In this document: one piece after another, positions 27,020 through 35,595 of the stretch
Layout: each line of letters begins with the position of its first letter
How positions within the stretch are numbered: position 1 is the stretch's first letter
Program-made: the position numbers and the translations under genes
Assembly (NCBI GenBank): GCA_021798985.1
Contig: JAJZBI010000003.1
Span: 1-60,850, forward strand
DNA length: 60,850 bases
Source of the DNA: Actinomycetes bacterium
GTDB taxonomy: Bacteria; Actinomycetota; Acidimicrobiia; Acidimicrobiales; Bog-793
Reading direction: 5' to 3'
The notes under the pieces: generated by a model
Databases searched by the model: none
Told to the model about the DNA's origin: nothing
What the model saw: the letters and a program-made list of their open reading frames with translations, nothing else

Positions 27020-27447
27020 GCGGGCCGCAGGGGCTGCCGAGCGTCGTCGTCGTCGACATCGACGGCACGATCGCCTCGCACGAGGGCATCCGGGACCACC
27101 ACGACTACGCCCGCGTCGGCGAGGACGCCCCGGTCGAGGCGATCGTCCGGCTCGTACAGCTGCTCGCCGAGCACCACCGCGTCATCTACTGCTCGGGTCG
27201 CGCCGAGTCGAGCCGCCAGGCCACCGAGGCCTGGCTGGTGCGTCACGGCCTGCCGAGCCACGAGCTGTTGCTGCTGCGCCCGGTGGGCGACCGCCGGCGC
27301 GACGAGGTCGTGAAGGCCGAGCTGTACGCGTCGAGGATCGCCCCGTCCTATCGCGTCGAGCTCGTGTTGGAGGACCGGAGCCGCGTCGTGCAGATGTGGC
27401 GTGAGCTCGGCCTCACCTGCCTCCAGGTCGCCGAGGGCGACTTCTGA
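27016..27447 (+). CDS. HAD-like phosphatase (Pnkp 3'-phosphatase-like)
   Basis: About 143 aa. The HAD motif I is VVDIDGTIA, motif II is in VIYCSGRAESSR, and the late motif is ELVLEDRSRVVQMWRELGL. This resembles the phosphatase half of T4 polynucleotide kinase and phage/actinobacterial stand-alone forms. A TTG at 27016 overlaps the stop of the phosphatase gene (TTGA); another TTG at 27007 is possible. It could act on 3'-phosphorylated RNA or DNA ends; the substrate is inference from family resemblance. Confidence 0.7.
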   Translation: MSGPQGLPSVVVVDIDGTIASHEGIRDHHDYARVGEDAPVEAIVRLVQLLAEHHRVIYCSGRAESSRQATEAWLVRHGLPSHELLLLRPVGDRRRDEVVKAELYASRIAPSYRVELVLEDRSRVVQMWRELGLTCLQVAEGDF

Positions 27448-27466
27448 GCCCGCCTGCCCGGTCAGT

Positions 27467-28242
27467 TCAGGACGCGAGGTCCCACAAGAGGCGGTAGTAG
27501 GTGCTGCGCGCCAGGTCGGGCGCGACGCCGCAGGCAAAGAGGAGCTCGTCCTCGAATCCTGGGCCGTAGTTCCACCTGGTCGACCAGCTCGCCACCGCGA
27601 GGTCGGCCCAGCGATCCGCGACCCCGAGGTTGCCCAAGTCGACACGGGCGAAGAAGCGCCCGTCCGCGTCGAGCAGGGTGTTCGGGGAGCAGGCGCCGTG
27701 GCAGACGACCGGGCAGTCGATCGGCGGCGGCACGGCGAGGCGCTCGAGCGCCTCGTCGGGCGAGAGCGTCGCGAACTCCTCGTGGGCGCGCGCGAAATCG
27801 GGCGTCCCGGCGAGGTGGCGGGCGGTGGCGATGCGATCCTCGACCCGCCAGGAGAAGGGGCACGTGGCGACCGGCAGCGCGTCGTGCAGCCGGCGCCGAT
27901 GGCCCGCACCGCGCGGCGCGGCTCGCCCTGCCAGCGGGCCGACACCGCGCTCTGTCCGTCGAGGGCGGCCGTCACCAGCCAGCTTCCCTCCTCGTCACCG
28001 CCGAGCGCGAGCACCTCGCGGACCGGCGTGAACGGGCGCGCCCAGGCAAGTCGCCGCGCCTCGGCGGCGAGGTCGGGGCCGCTGCCGGCCGGAGCGAACT
28101 TCACAACGCGCGCACGGCTCGGACCGGCGAGCGCGTAGGTGAGGCCGTCGAGCTCGTTGCGCCGCGCCCGGCGTGCCGGGCGACCCCTGGTCAACCGGGC
28201 GACGACGGTCGGGACGGCGACGCGGGCCACCTCAGGCCCCAT
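27467..28242 (-). pseudogene. Aminoglycoside phosphotransferase (APH) family gene, frameshifted
   Basis: From the ATG at 28242 one frame encodes the APH N-lobe (NELDGLTYALAGPSRARVVKFAPAG, FTPVREVLALGGDEEGSWLVTAALDGQSAV, up to RAVRAIGAG). At about 27886-27892 the reading moves to a second frame: LHDALPVATCPFSW, then CPVVCHGACSPNTLLDADGRFFARVDLGNLGVADRWADLAVASWS, ending at 27467. The catalytic loop HGACSPN and the metal-binding DLGNLG (the usual HGD is changed to HGA) lie after the shift. One missing base at the IGAG/LHDALP join would restore a full-length 3'-APH-like protein. It may be a pseudogene or a sequencing error; the HGA change hints at loss of function. Confidence 0.7.
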
Positions 28243-28279
28243 CGGGAGAGCTTCGCGCCGGTTCGCGCCGGCGGTTGCG

Positions 28280-29860
28280 TCAGCGCGCGAGAACGAGCGG
28301 CTCGCCGGGCGCGTCGCCGCGGCGGGAAGTGCTCAGCTGGTCCCACTCGACGACCCGCATGCCGCCGGAGCGCTTGGCGGCATACATCGCCTTGTCGGCG
28401 CGCGCTGCGACGTCGGCGAAGTCGGAGAGATCGTCTCCCGCGGCGATGCCGAAGCTCGCCCGCGTCGGGGAGAGGACCTTGATCGCCGCCATCTCTTCGC
28501 ACACGAGCTCAGCGGTGGCCCGAGCGCGCGCCGCGCTGGCGCCGCGCAGGAGGACGACGAACTCGTCCCCGCCGGTGCGCGCGACGACGTCGTCCTCGCG
28601 CACGGCGGCGCGCAGCACCGTGGCGAAGCGCCCGATCGCTGCGTCGCCCTCTTCGTGGCCGAAGGCGTCGTTGATGAGCTTGAGGCCATCGAGGTCGGCG
28701 GCGATGACGGCGAAGGCGAGCGGGCCCCCGCCGGCCACGGCATCCTCGAGGCCCCGACGGTTGAGGCAACCGGTGAGGGGGTCGAGCCGGGCCTCGCGCG
28801 ATAGCTCGGCCGAGCGCCTCGCCGTGTCGAGCCCGATCTCGATCATCCGGGCGAGCGAACACGCCACGCCGAGGACATGTTCGGGCAGCGGCCGCTCGGC
28901 GTCGCCGATGACGAGGACGCCGTGGACCTGGCCGGCATGCAGGACCGGGACGTAACAGGCGTGGGTGATCTGGAGCAGGTCGACGAGGACCGCCATGCGG
29001 CCGCTGCAGCGGCTGGCCTCGCCGACCACCGGCCGCTCGGTGGCGACCGCGGCGTGCAGCAAGGGGTGGTCGCTCACGGCCCAGGCCCCGGCGAGGCGGT
29101 GGCCGCGTCCGTCGCGATGGGCCGCGATTGTCGCCGTGTCGCCGGTGATCGCAAGGTATAGCGCCGGGTGGCGACCGGGCTCGGCGCCGGCGGCGAGCTC
29201 GCCGGCGAGCTCGGTGGCGGTCGCGATGACCTCGTCGGCGGTGCGCAGTGCGGTGAGGCGCTGCAGCGCCGCGGCGAGGTCGCGAGCACGCCGGGCGCCG
29301 AGGTCGCGCTCGCGCAGCACCGAGGAGAAGCGCGCGCGCATCCCATGCACGGCAACGCCCGCACCGACGGCGACGAGCGACTCGGTGATGCCGCGCCGGC
29401 TCGCCAGCAACGCCGACTCGTGGCCCACCACGGCGAGGGCGACGTCGGCGAGGCTGGCGGCGACGACCACAATCGCCGTGTCCCGCTGCTCACCACCAAG
29501 CGCCGCCCAGACCACGGCCAGCAGGCTCAAGGCGTCGAGGCCGCTGTGGCCGATGCCCCCTTCCGATTGGGCCAGCGCGGCGGCGAAGCCGATGTAGCAG
29601 AGGGGCGCGGCGAGGCTCCGCCGCCGCCTGGCCGTGGGGGCGACGAGGACGTTGGCAATGCAGAGGGCGAGGAATGCGAAGGCAACGGCGAGCGCAGCCC
29701 CCGATCGCTGGCTGCCGGGCCAAAGTGCCGAGCCCAGGGAGATGAGCGTGAGCAGACCGAAGGCCGAAGCGCTCGTCGGCTCGAGGGTCAAGGCGCGACG
29801 ACGAGGGGTCGAGCGGCGAGCGGCACGGCGGCCCTGCGACATGAGGCTGCATAACGGCAC
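28280..29860 (-). CDS. Diguanylate cyclase with membrane and GAF regions (GGDEF)
   Basis: 526 aa. About six hydrophobic segments in the first ~170 residues, a GAF-like region (TALRTADEVIATATELAGEL...HACYVPVLHAGQVHGVLVIGD), and a C-terminal GGDEF domain beginning DPLTGCLNRRGLEDAV with the intact active site RTGGDEFVVLL. An RxxD inhibitory site (REDD) lies five residues before GGDEF, so product feedback is expected. It makes cyclic di-GMP from GTP. ATG at 29860, with an alternative at 29839. It is the last core gene before the catabolic island. Confidence 0.92.
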   Translation of the reverse strand: MPLCSLMSQGRRAARRSTPRRRALTLEPTSASAFGLLTLISLGSALWPGSQRSGAALAVAFAFLALCIANVLVAPTARRRRSLAAPLCYIGFAAALAQSEGGIGHSGLDALSLLAVVWAALGGEQRDTAIVVVAASLADVALAVVGHESALLASRRGITESLVAVGAGVAVHGMRARFSSVLRERDLGARRARDLAAALQRLTALRTADEVIATATELAGELAAGAEPGRHPALYLAITGDTATIAAHRDGRGHRLAGAWAVSDHPLLHAAVATERPVVGEASRCSGRMAVLVDLLQITHACYVPVLHAGQVHGVLVIGDAERPLPEHVLGVACSLARMIEIGLDTARRSAELSREARLDPLTGCLNRRGLEDAVAGGGPLAFAVIAADLDGLKLINDAFGHEEGDAAIGRFATVLRAAVREDDVVARTGGDEFVVLLRGASAARARATAELVCEEMAAIKVLSPTRASFGIAAGDDLSDFADVAARADKAMYAAKRSGGMRVVEWDQLSTSRRGDAPGEPLVLAR

Positions 29861-29882
29861 GAACCCTCGCGAACTTGAGCGC

Positions 29883-29893
29883 GGCGACGGGAA
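29883..29893. repeat. Candidate left attachment repeat (11 nt shared with tRNA-Gly 3' end)
   Basis: GGCGACGGGAA occurs here, in the 75-bp gap between the diguanylate cyclase and the glycosidase gene, and again at 50613-50623 inside the acceptor/T-arm end of the tRNA-Gly gene, in the same orientation. The two copies bracket the 20.7-kb catabolic island. The match is short, so chance is not excluded. Confidence 0.4.
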
Positions 29894-29935
29894 ATGTTGC
29901 GAGCGCAGGGAGCGTGCTCGCGACGACTCGGATCG

Positions 29936-32848
29936 CTACGAGGTGCCGGTCGGCTCCTTGGCGAGCTCGACCGGCTGGTAGCGGCGCGCGCTCGAATCGA
30001 AGCGTTCGCCCTGAAAGGCGCGGGCCAAGGTGGTCGAGACGCGCAAGGTGAACGTGGTCGCCCCCTCGAGCTCGGCGGCGTCGATGAGCGCCCGGCGGGG
30101 CCCGTAGGGGAGGGGATGCCAGGCTCCCGATCCGATCCGCAGCTCGACGGCGTCTTCGAAGGCCGCCGGGAGCTCGAGCTCCACTTCGACCTCGCCCGCC
30201 ACGGGCGCACCGGAGCTGGCGAAGGGGACGGTGCACTCGAGCACCCCGGCGTAGTACGGCAGCCCGGCGCGCTCGAGCTCGGACAATTCGACAGCGGCGC
30301 GCGGCGGCCGCAGCGCTCCGATCAGCGGCACGCCGTCGCTCGATGGGGCGAGCTCGCTCGCAAAGACCGAGAAGTCGCCGGCGAGATAGAGCGCGTCGAC
30401 CAGCCCGTCGTCGCCGCTCGCCGCACTGAATTCGACCGATACCCGGTGCCGCCGCCCCTCGGCGAGGCGCAGCGGCCAGCCCACGGTGCCGACGATGCCG
30501 AGCGCGACGGGCCGGGCGGCGCTCGGCTCGAGCGGCACGTTGTCGACGCGAACCGTGGCGTTGCCCTCGAGCGCCCCGGGTTCCATGGCGAGCACGAGCT
30601 CCTGGTCTGCATCGCAGTCGAAGTCCGCCTCATAGCGCGCCGCGCCACAGGGGAAGTCGATCGCCGGAGGCTCGCCGAAGCGATCGAGGATCCGTGGCAC
30701 GAAGGCGATGCCGCCCTGCTGCAGCTGGTTGGCGAGCGGCGCGGGCTCGACCACGGCGCTCGAGGCGCCTCCGTCGACCGACAGGCGGAACCGGCCCAGT
30801 CTCATCAAATTCGGGCAGGTGCGGCGCAGCGCCATGGGCTTCGCCAACCCGAGTGCGAGGCGGCCGTGCGCCGGGACGGCAGCGGGCGGTGTGTCGCACT
30901 CTTGGAGCAGCACGCTCTCGAACGGCTCGAGGAAAAGGCGCGCCTCACCGGGCCCGCCCCCAAGGCGCGCCGGCGCGCCCGGCAGGGGGAGCGCGCGAAG
31001 CGGCCGTGGCGCCTCGAGGCTGAGCTCGAGCGCCGCCGTGCCGGTATTGAGGAGGAGGTAGCGATCGATGCCCGCGGCGTCGCGCCAGTGGCTGCAGACC
31101 AGCCGGTCGGTCGCTTGGTCCGAGGTGATGCGAAGGCGCGGCGGCGACGCGGCGGCGATGGCGGCGGCGCTTGCCGCGAGGTCCGCGGGGTCCGACACCC
31201 GGACGAGACGGAGCCCGCCGCGACCGCGGCGTGCGATCGCTTCCTCGGTGGCCGCTTCCAGCTCGGCGATCGGCGGGATGACGAGGGTGTCGATGCGCAG
31301 GTCGCGCACCTCGAGCGGTCCCTGACCATCGGCCTGAATCGTGTCGGTGTCGATGACGAGCACCTCGACGTGTTCGGCAACGAGGTGGGCGACGAGGTCG
31401 GCGTAGTGCTCCCGCTGCGCGGCGTCGGGCAGGCCTTCGCTCGGCTCGAGCACGGCGACGCGAGCGGCTCGCCAGGACGCCCCAAGTGCCGTCTGGATGG
31501 CGTCGACGCGCCGCGCGAGCTCGCCGAACAGCGGCCAGTAGGGCATGTGGAAGAAGCTCGGCGCCGCGTCGTGCTTGCGCAGGCCGCGCGTCGAGTAGAA
31601 GAACGCGTGGGGGACGATCGCGGTGATGCCGAAGGCGATCAGTCCCTCAGCGAGGACCTTCGCGTCCTGCAAGGTCGCGCCCCAGCCGATGCTGTGGTAG
31701 CACTCACAGAGCGATCCGGACCTCGCATAGGTGTAGGCCGCCGATGCGGTCGCCAGGGCGTTTCGCCGGATGCGTCCCCCTAGCAGGTCCAAGGGATCGC
31801 CGGCCTTCACGTGCCCGGGCTCGCAACCGGGAAGGTCCATGAGCGCCAGCTGGCGCAGCCGCAGGCTCGGCTTCTCTCCCACGTATGCGATCTGGTGCTC
31901 CGCGCACCACTGGGCAATCGGGCGCTCGAAGGCCTCGACGAAGCCCTCGAAGAGGACCGACTCGACCTCGCGGCGCGCGCTCAGGTGCTCGGGGTGCTCG
32001 GGGATCGATGCCGCCAGCAGCCGGGCGAAGGTCTCCTCGCCGTGCTGCTGCGCGAAGCGCTCGACGAAGGCCTGGGAGCGCTGCGGCTCGACCTCGTCGA
32101 TGAAGATCGACGCGACCCCGTCGAAGTTGCCGGCGAGGCGTTGCAGGTAGCGCTCGTGGGTGAGCGCGAGGAAGTGACGGACCACCGCCGGATTCATCAC
32201 ATCAGGGAACGTCCCCCAGTACTTGTGGTCCCCCCAGGGCACGAGGCTCAGCGCGAACACCTCGTGCTCGCGCGAGGGGAGAACGACCTCCACGCATGGC
32301 CGCGGTTGGTCCGCGAAGAAGCGACGCTTGTTGTAGGGCTGTGGCGCAGCATTGTGGAAGGTGCGCCGGGAAAGGTGCATGCCGATCGTCGGCGTGAGGT
32401 CCTGCGCGCTCGACCACTGCAGGGTGTCGTCCGTGACCTCCACCGCCACGCAGCCGAGCGTGCGCCCTGCCGGCAGGAGAAGTCGCGTGAAGCCGCCGGG
32501 GACTCGTCGTCGGGTGACTTCGAGGCGCGAGACGGCGAGCTCGGGGTGCTCTTGCACGAGCGCCCCTCCCACCGCACCGCTCGGATAGGGGTACTCGTCG
32601 TAGAGGTGAACGGTGATCGAGTGGGCACGGGCGCGATCGACCGCGTCATTCACGAGATCGAAAAAGGCCGTAGCGAGGTAGGGCTGCTCGAGTCCTTGGC
32701 GGGAGTGGATGAAGACCCCGCGAATCCCCTGCGCGGCCATCTCGGCGAGCTGCCGGTCGATCTCAGCACGCTCGATCCGGTCGTTCCAGAACCAGAATGG
32801 ATGAAAGCCTCGATGGGTGTGACGGGACTCAGGTGCCATGACGGTCAT
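29936..32848 (-). CDS. Large glycoside hydrolase, GH106-like (alpha-L-rhamnosidase type)
   Basis: 970 aa from the ATG at 32848. The N-terminal barrel region has HPFWFWNDRIERAEIDRQLAEMAAQGIRGVFIHSRQ and HLYDEYPYPSGAVG, typical of the large glycosidase group around GH106 rhamnosidases. Then come FDGVASIFIDEVEP, a flavodoxin-like middle (ARVAVLEPSEGLPD) and C-terminal beta domains with a galactose-binding-like end. No signal peptide is seen, so it should act in the cytoplasm on imported glycoside. Last gene of the VOC-SDR-glycosidase unit, 112 bp after the SDR gene. Rhamnosidase specificity is inference, supported by the mutarotase gene at 40777. Confidence 0.7.
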   Translation of the reverse strand: MTVMAPESRHTHRGFHPFWFWNDRIERAEIDRQLAEMAAQGIRGVFIHSRQGLEQPYLATAFFDLVNDAVDRARAHSITVHLYDEYPYPSGAVGGALVQEHPELAVSRLEVTRRRVPGGFTRLLLPAGRTLGCVAVEVTDDTLQWSSAQDLTPTIGMHLSRRTFHNAAPQPYNKRRFFADQPRPCVEVVLPSREHEVFALSLVPWGDHKYWGTFPDVMNPAVVRHFLALTHERYLQRLAGNFDGVASIFIDEVEPQRSQAFVERFAQQHGEETFARLLAASIPEHPEHLSARREVESVLFEGFVEAFERPIAQWCAEHQIAYVGEKPSLRLRQLALMDLPGCEPGHVKAGDPLDLLGGRIRRNALATASAAYTYARSGSLCECYHSIGWGATLQDAKVLAEGLIAFGITAIVPHAFFYSTRGLRKHDAAPSFFHMPYWPLFGELARRVDAIQTALGASWRAARVAVLEPSEGLPDAAQREHYADLVAHLVAEHVEVLVIDTDTIQADGQGPLEVRDLRIDTLVIPPIAELEAATEEAIARRGRGGLRLVRVSDPADLAASAAAIAAASPPRLRITSDQATDRLVCSHWRDAAGIDRYLLLNTGTAALELSLEAPRPLRALPLPGAPARLGGGPGEARLFLEPFESVLLQECDTPPAAVPAHGRLALGLAKPMALRRTCPNLMRLGRFRLSVDGGASSAVVEPAPLANQLQQGGIAFVPRILDRFGEPPAIDFPCGAARYEADFDCDADQELVLAMEPGALEGNATVRVDNVPLEPSAARPVALGIVGTVGWPLRLAEGRRHRVSVEFSAASGDDGLVDALYLAGDFSVFASELAPSSDGVPLIGALRPPRAAVELSELERAGLPYYAGVLECTVPFASSGAPVAGEVEVELELPAAFEDAVELRIGSGAWHPLPYGPRRALIDAAELEGATTFTLRVSTTLARAFQGERFDSSARRYQPVELAKEPTGTS

Positions 32849-32960
32849 GAAAGCACGCTCGAGATTGCACCACCAGAACGCTTGGCTCGTTTCCGCGGAC
32901 GGTCCGATGGCACCTGGCCGGAGTCGCACGTCAAGGCGAGCGCACTACCCACGCGCTCGT

Positions 32961-33761
32961 TCAGTACATCACGGCGCCGGCGCTGACGTTCAAGTCCTGG
33001 CCCGTTATGTTGTCGGCGGCCGAGGAACCGAGCATCAGGGCAAGGCGAGCGATGTCCTCTTCCTGGACTGGTCGCTTAAACACGGTGCCATCAGTGAACT
33101 CCGCCCAGAGTTCCTCGTTGCTCAGCGCTCGCTCGTGCGCCATCGACTCCACCACCTGGGTGAGCCGATCGCCACCTACGAGCCATGGCGAGATCGTGTT
33201 CACGCTGATGCCGTCTGGTCCGAGTTCGTGGGCAAGCGTGCGAGACAGACCGACGACTCCAAGCTTGGCCGCGGCATAGGGAGTCCGGTTGGGAAGCGGG
33301 CGTTTGCCCGTCACTGAGCCGATGTTGACGATTTTCGCGCGGTCGGCGCGGCGGAGGTAAGGAAGCGCAGCCCGACACGCAAGGAACACCGAAGTGAGAT
33401 TGGCGGTGAGCGTCTCGTTCCAGTCTTCGAGCGTGAGCTCGTCCAACGGGGCCGTTGGCCCTGGGATCCCAGCGTTGTTGACAAGAACATCGATGCGGCC
33501 ATACTCGCTCGCAGCGGCTGCCATGAGCTCTTCGAGATGAGAGGGATCAGTCACATCTCCAACTACATAATAAGCCTCCCCCCCCGTCGTCACGATCTCA
33601 TCGCACACTGCCTTCAACGACGCTTCTTGCCGACCATCGATAGTCACGCGCGCTCCTGCCGCGGCGTAGGCGCGCGCGATCGCTGCGCCAATCCCACGCC
33701 CACCGCCCGTGACGACTGCCGCGCTTCGCGTGAAGTCGGGCGAGCAGAACAACCCGCTCAT
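32961..33761 (-). CDS. Short-chain dehydrogenase/reductase
   Basis: 266 aa classical SDR. TGGGRGIGAAIARAYA (NAD(P) loop), VNNAGIPG, catalytic Ser in IVNIGSVTGKR, and YAAAK. DGRQ after the second strand suggests NADP or dual use cannot be excluded. In this setting it may be a sugar 1-dehydrogenase (giving a lactone for the amidohydrolase at 42858) or a 2-keto-3-deoxy-acid 4-dehydrogenase. The start overlaps the VOC stop by 4 bp, so the two are translationally coupled. Confidence 0.88.
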   Translation of the reverse strand: MSGLFCSPDFTRSAAVVTGGGRGIGAAIARAYAAAGARVTIDGRQEASLKAVCDEIVTTGGEAYYVVGDVTDPSHLEELMAAAASEYGRIDVLVNNAGIPGPTAPLDELTLEDWNETLTANLTSVFLACRAALPYLRRADRAKIVNIGSVTGKRPLPNRTPYAAAKLGVVGLSRTLAHELGPDGISVNTISPWLVGGDRLTQVVESMAHERALSNEELWAEFTDGTVFKRPVQEEDIARLALMLGSSAADNITGQDLNVSAGAVMY

Positions 33762-34279
33762 CTTGCTCTTTCTCCTGCAACGCTCTTCGGCTTCGGCGGC
33801 AGCTGGACGAGTTCAACGGTCACGCCGTCTGGGTCCTGCAGATAGACAAGCCGGCCCCCCTTGTTAATACCAGCTGTAATGTCGACGGGTTCGTTGAGCA
33901 AGGTCGCGCCGAGCTGGACAAGTCGGGCAGCAATCCCGTCGACATCTTCCACCACGAAGCCGATATGGCCAGCCGCGACGGTGTTGCGTTCCCGGTCCGC
34001 GTCTTTTCCCTGCGGCTGGAGATAGCGGATCAGCTCAATCACGTGGCCGGATGGGGGTGGCGGCTGGTCGGAGAAGCGCAGCTGAGCGATCTCGAGCACG
34101 GCATCGTCGTACGCGACGAGGCTACGCGTGTACGGGTTGTCCTGCAGCTGGCGATGACGCAGCTCGAGGCCGAGGCCAGTGCAGTAGAAGTCGATCGCAG
34201 CATCGAGATCTCGCACGACGAACCCGACGTGAAAAATCGTCTGCGGTGGCCTGGGTCGGCTGTCGTCATCAGCTGGCAT
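33758..34279 (-). CDS. VOC (glyoxalase/bleomycin-resistance fold) protein
   Basis: 173 aa from the ATG at 34279. Two beta-alpha-beta-beta-beta modules: IFHVGFVVRDLDAAIDFYCTGLGLELRHR, and AAGHIGFVVEDVDGIAARLVQLGATLLNEPV...LVYLQDPDGVTVELVQLP. Metal-ligand-type His and Glu residues are retained at both module starts and ends. Likely an isomerase, epimerase or lyase acting on a keto-sugar intermediate; the substrate is unknown. First gene of the leftward unit. A longer in-frame start at 34351 adds a Gly-rich non-homologous leader. Confidence 0.8.
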   Translation of the reverse strand: MPADDDSRPRPPQTIFHVGFVVRDLDAAIDFYCTGLGLELRHRQLQDNPYTRSLVAYDDAVLEIAQLRFSDQPPPPSGHVIELIRYLQPQGKDADRERNTVAAGHIGFVVEDVDGIAARLVQLGATLLNEPVDITAGINKGGRLVYLQDPDGVTVELVQLPPKPKSVAGERAR

Positions 34280-34614
34280 CTCTTGCGCCCCCGTTCTTAC
34301 CCTGCCGCTGCCACCACCGCCGCTCTCGGACCGCCCGTCAAGCTGCTGCACACGTGCACTTGCTGACGATTCAGCTCAAGAAACAAGACGACGCCATCGG
34401 CTCCCGATGCCCGACTCCGACACGGAAGCCGCCGAACCAACACACTACTATGCTAACGTTTCAACACTGACGCTATCGATGTGTACCTTGGCATGTCAAC
34501 GTCAGCGCGGTTCGGGGGATGGCGGTTGTGACCGGGTTCAGTGGATCACCAGACCTCGCGTCACTGAAGTATCCGAAATGGTCGCCCCTCCGATGGCGGG
34601 AAGGAGCAGGAGCG
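34280..34614. promoter_or_regulatory. Divergent promoter region with candidate LacI half-site
   Basis: This 335-bp A/T-richer gap separates the leftward VOC-SDR-glycosidase unit from the rightward E1 unit, so it must hold two promoters. At 34366-34373 it contains ACGATTCA, identical to the right part of the operator at 44984-45005, inside a GCTGA-CGAT-TCAGC inverted repeat (34362-34375). A second symmetric core, AACGTT, is at 34455-34460. A purine-rich GGAAGGAGCAGGAG precedes the E1 alpha ATG. No -35/-10 pair is convincing. Confidence 0.4.
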
Positions 34615-35595
34615 ATGACCGCGGTCTATGAAGCACAGGCGCGATGTGAGGACATCTGGGAGACACTCCTCGACTCGATGCTGCGCATCCGCTATTTCGA
34701 AAATGAGGTAAAGGCCCTCTTCGGTTCGGGACTCGTCCGCGGCAGTACCCATCTGTGCCAGGGGCAAGAGGCCACAGTCGTCGGTGCCTGCTCGCGATTG
34801 AGGCCAGGGGACATGATGGCCAGCACCTATCGGGGCCACGGCGCGGTCCTTGCGACAGGAGCATCGCCCACCGCCGCGTTCGCGGAGATCCTCGGACGAG
34901 ACCCCGGTCTTTGCGGTGGCAAGGGTGGCTCAATGCACTTCACCGATCTCACCCACGGTGCAATCGGGTCGAATGCAATCGTCGGCGCCCACCTCCCAAT
35001 CGCCGTCGGTGCGGCGTTCGGCGCCCAGCACCTAAAGAGCGGAGCCGTCAGCCTTGCATTCACAGGAGACGGCTCGACAAACATCGGCGCCTTCCACGAG
35101 GCGCTAAACCTCGCCGGTATCTGGAAACTCCCAGTGGTGATCGTCATCGAAAACAACCACTACGGTGAATACAGCCCACTTGCCGCGACGACACCCATCT
35201 CGGCGCTTGTCGATCGCGCGAAGAGCTACGGCATTCGAGGTGAGGTCGTTGATGGCAATGACGTGCTTGCCGTCCGCAATGTGGTGGGCGAAGCATTCGA
35301 TCGCGCGCGCGACGGAAACGGCCCGACGCTGATCGAAGCTGACACGTATCGCTTCGAGGGGCACTCGCGATCTGATCCGGGAAAGTATCGACCGCCCGGC
35401 GAACTCGAGAGTTGGCTCGCCCGGGACCCGATCGAGCGTTTCGCCGATCTTCTTAAAGAGCGAGAAATTGCAGGTACCGAAATTGTCGAAGCGCACCGGC
35501 AGCAGGTTGGTGCCGAGATTGCGGCAGCGCTCCAGGCCGCCAAAGCTGCACCGGAACCACAACCCGAGCGACTGTACGAGGATGTCATCGGATGA
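34615..35595 (+). CDS. ThDP-dependent dehydrogenase E1 component, alpha subunit
   Basis: 326 aa from the ATG at 34615, after a GGAAGGAGCAGGAG site. The ThDP motif is GDGSTNIGAFHEALNLAGIWKLPVVIVIENN. Other E1-alpha marks are STHLCQGQEATVVGA, STYRGHGAVLATG, GGKGGSMHFTD, and YRFEGHSRSDPGKYR. Closest in style to acetoin/pyruvate dehydrogenase E1 alpha. It pairs with the overlapping E1 beta gene. No lipoyl E2 or E3 gene is in the window, so the pair may use another acceptor, share a distant E2, or act as a carboligase/lyase. Confidence 0.92.
   Translation: MTAVYEAQARCEDIWETLLDSMLRIRYFENEVKALFGSGLVRGSTHLCQGQEATVVGACSRLRPGDMMASTYRGHGAVLATGASPTAAFAEILGRDPGLCGGKGGSMHFTDLTHGAIGSNAIVGAHLPIAVGAAFGAQHLKSGAVSLAFTGDGSTNIGAFHEALNLAGIWKLPVVIVIENNHYGEYSPLAATTPISALVDRAKSYGIRGEVVDGNDVLAVRNVVGEAFDRARDGNGPTLIEADTYRFEGHSRSDPGKYRPPGELESWLARDPIERFADLLKEREIAGTEIVEAHRQQVGAEIAAALQAAKAAPEPQPERLYEDVIG

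Noticed and set aside
34449-34460. TATGCT / AACGTT as the E1-operon promoter
   Set aside because: No -35 partner at suitable spacing; the AACGTT symmetry is too short to call an operator alone.
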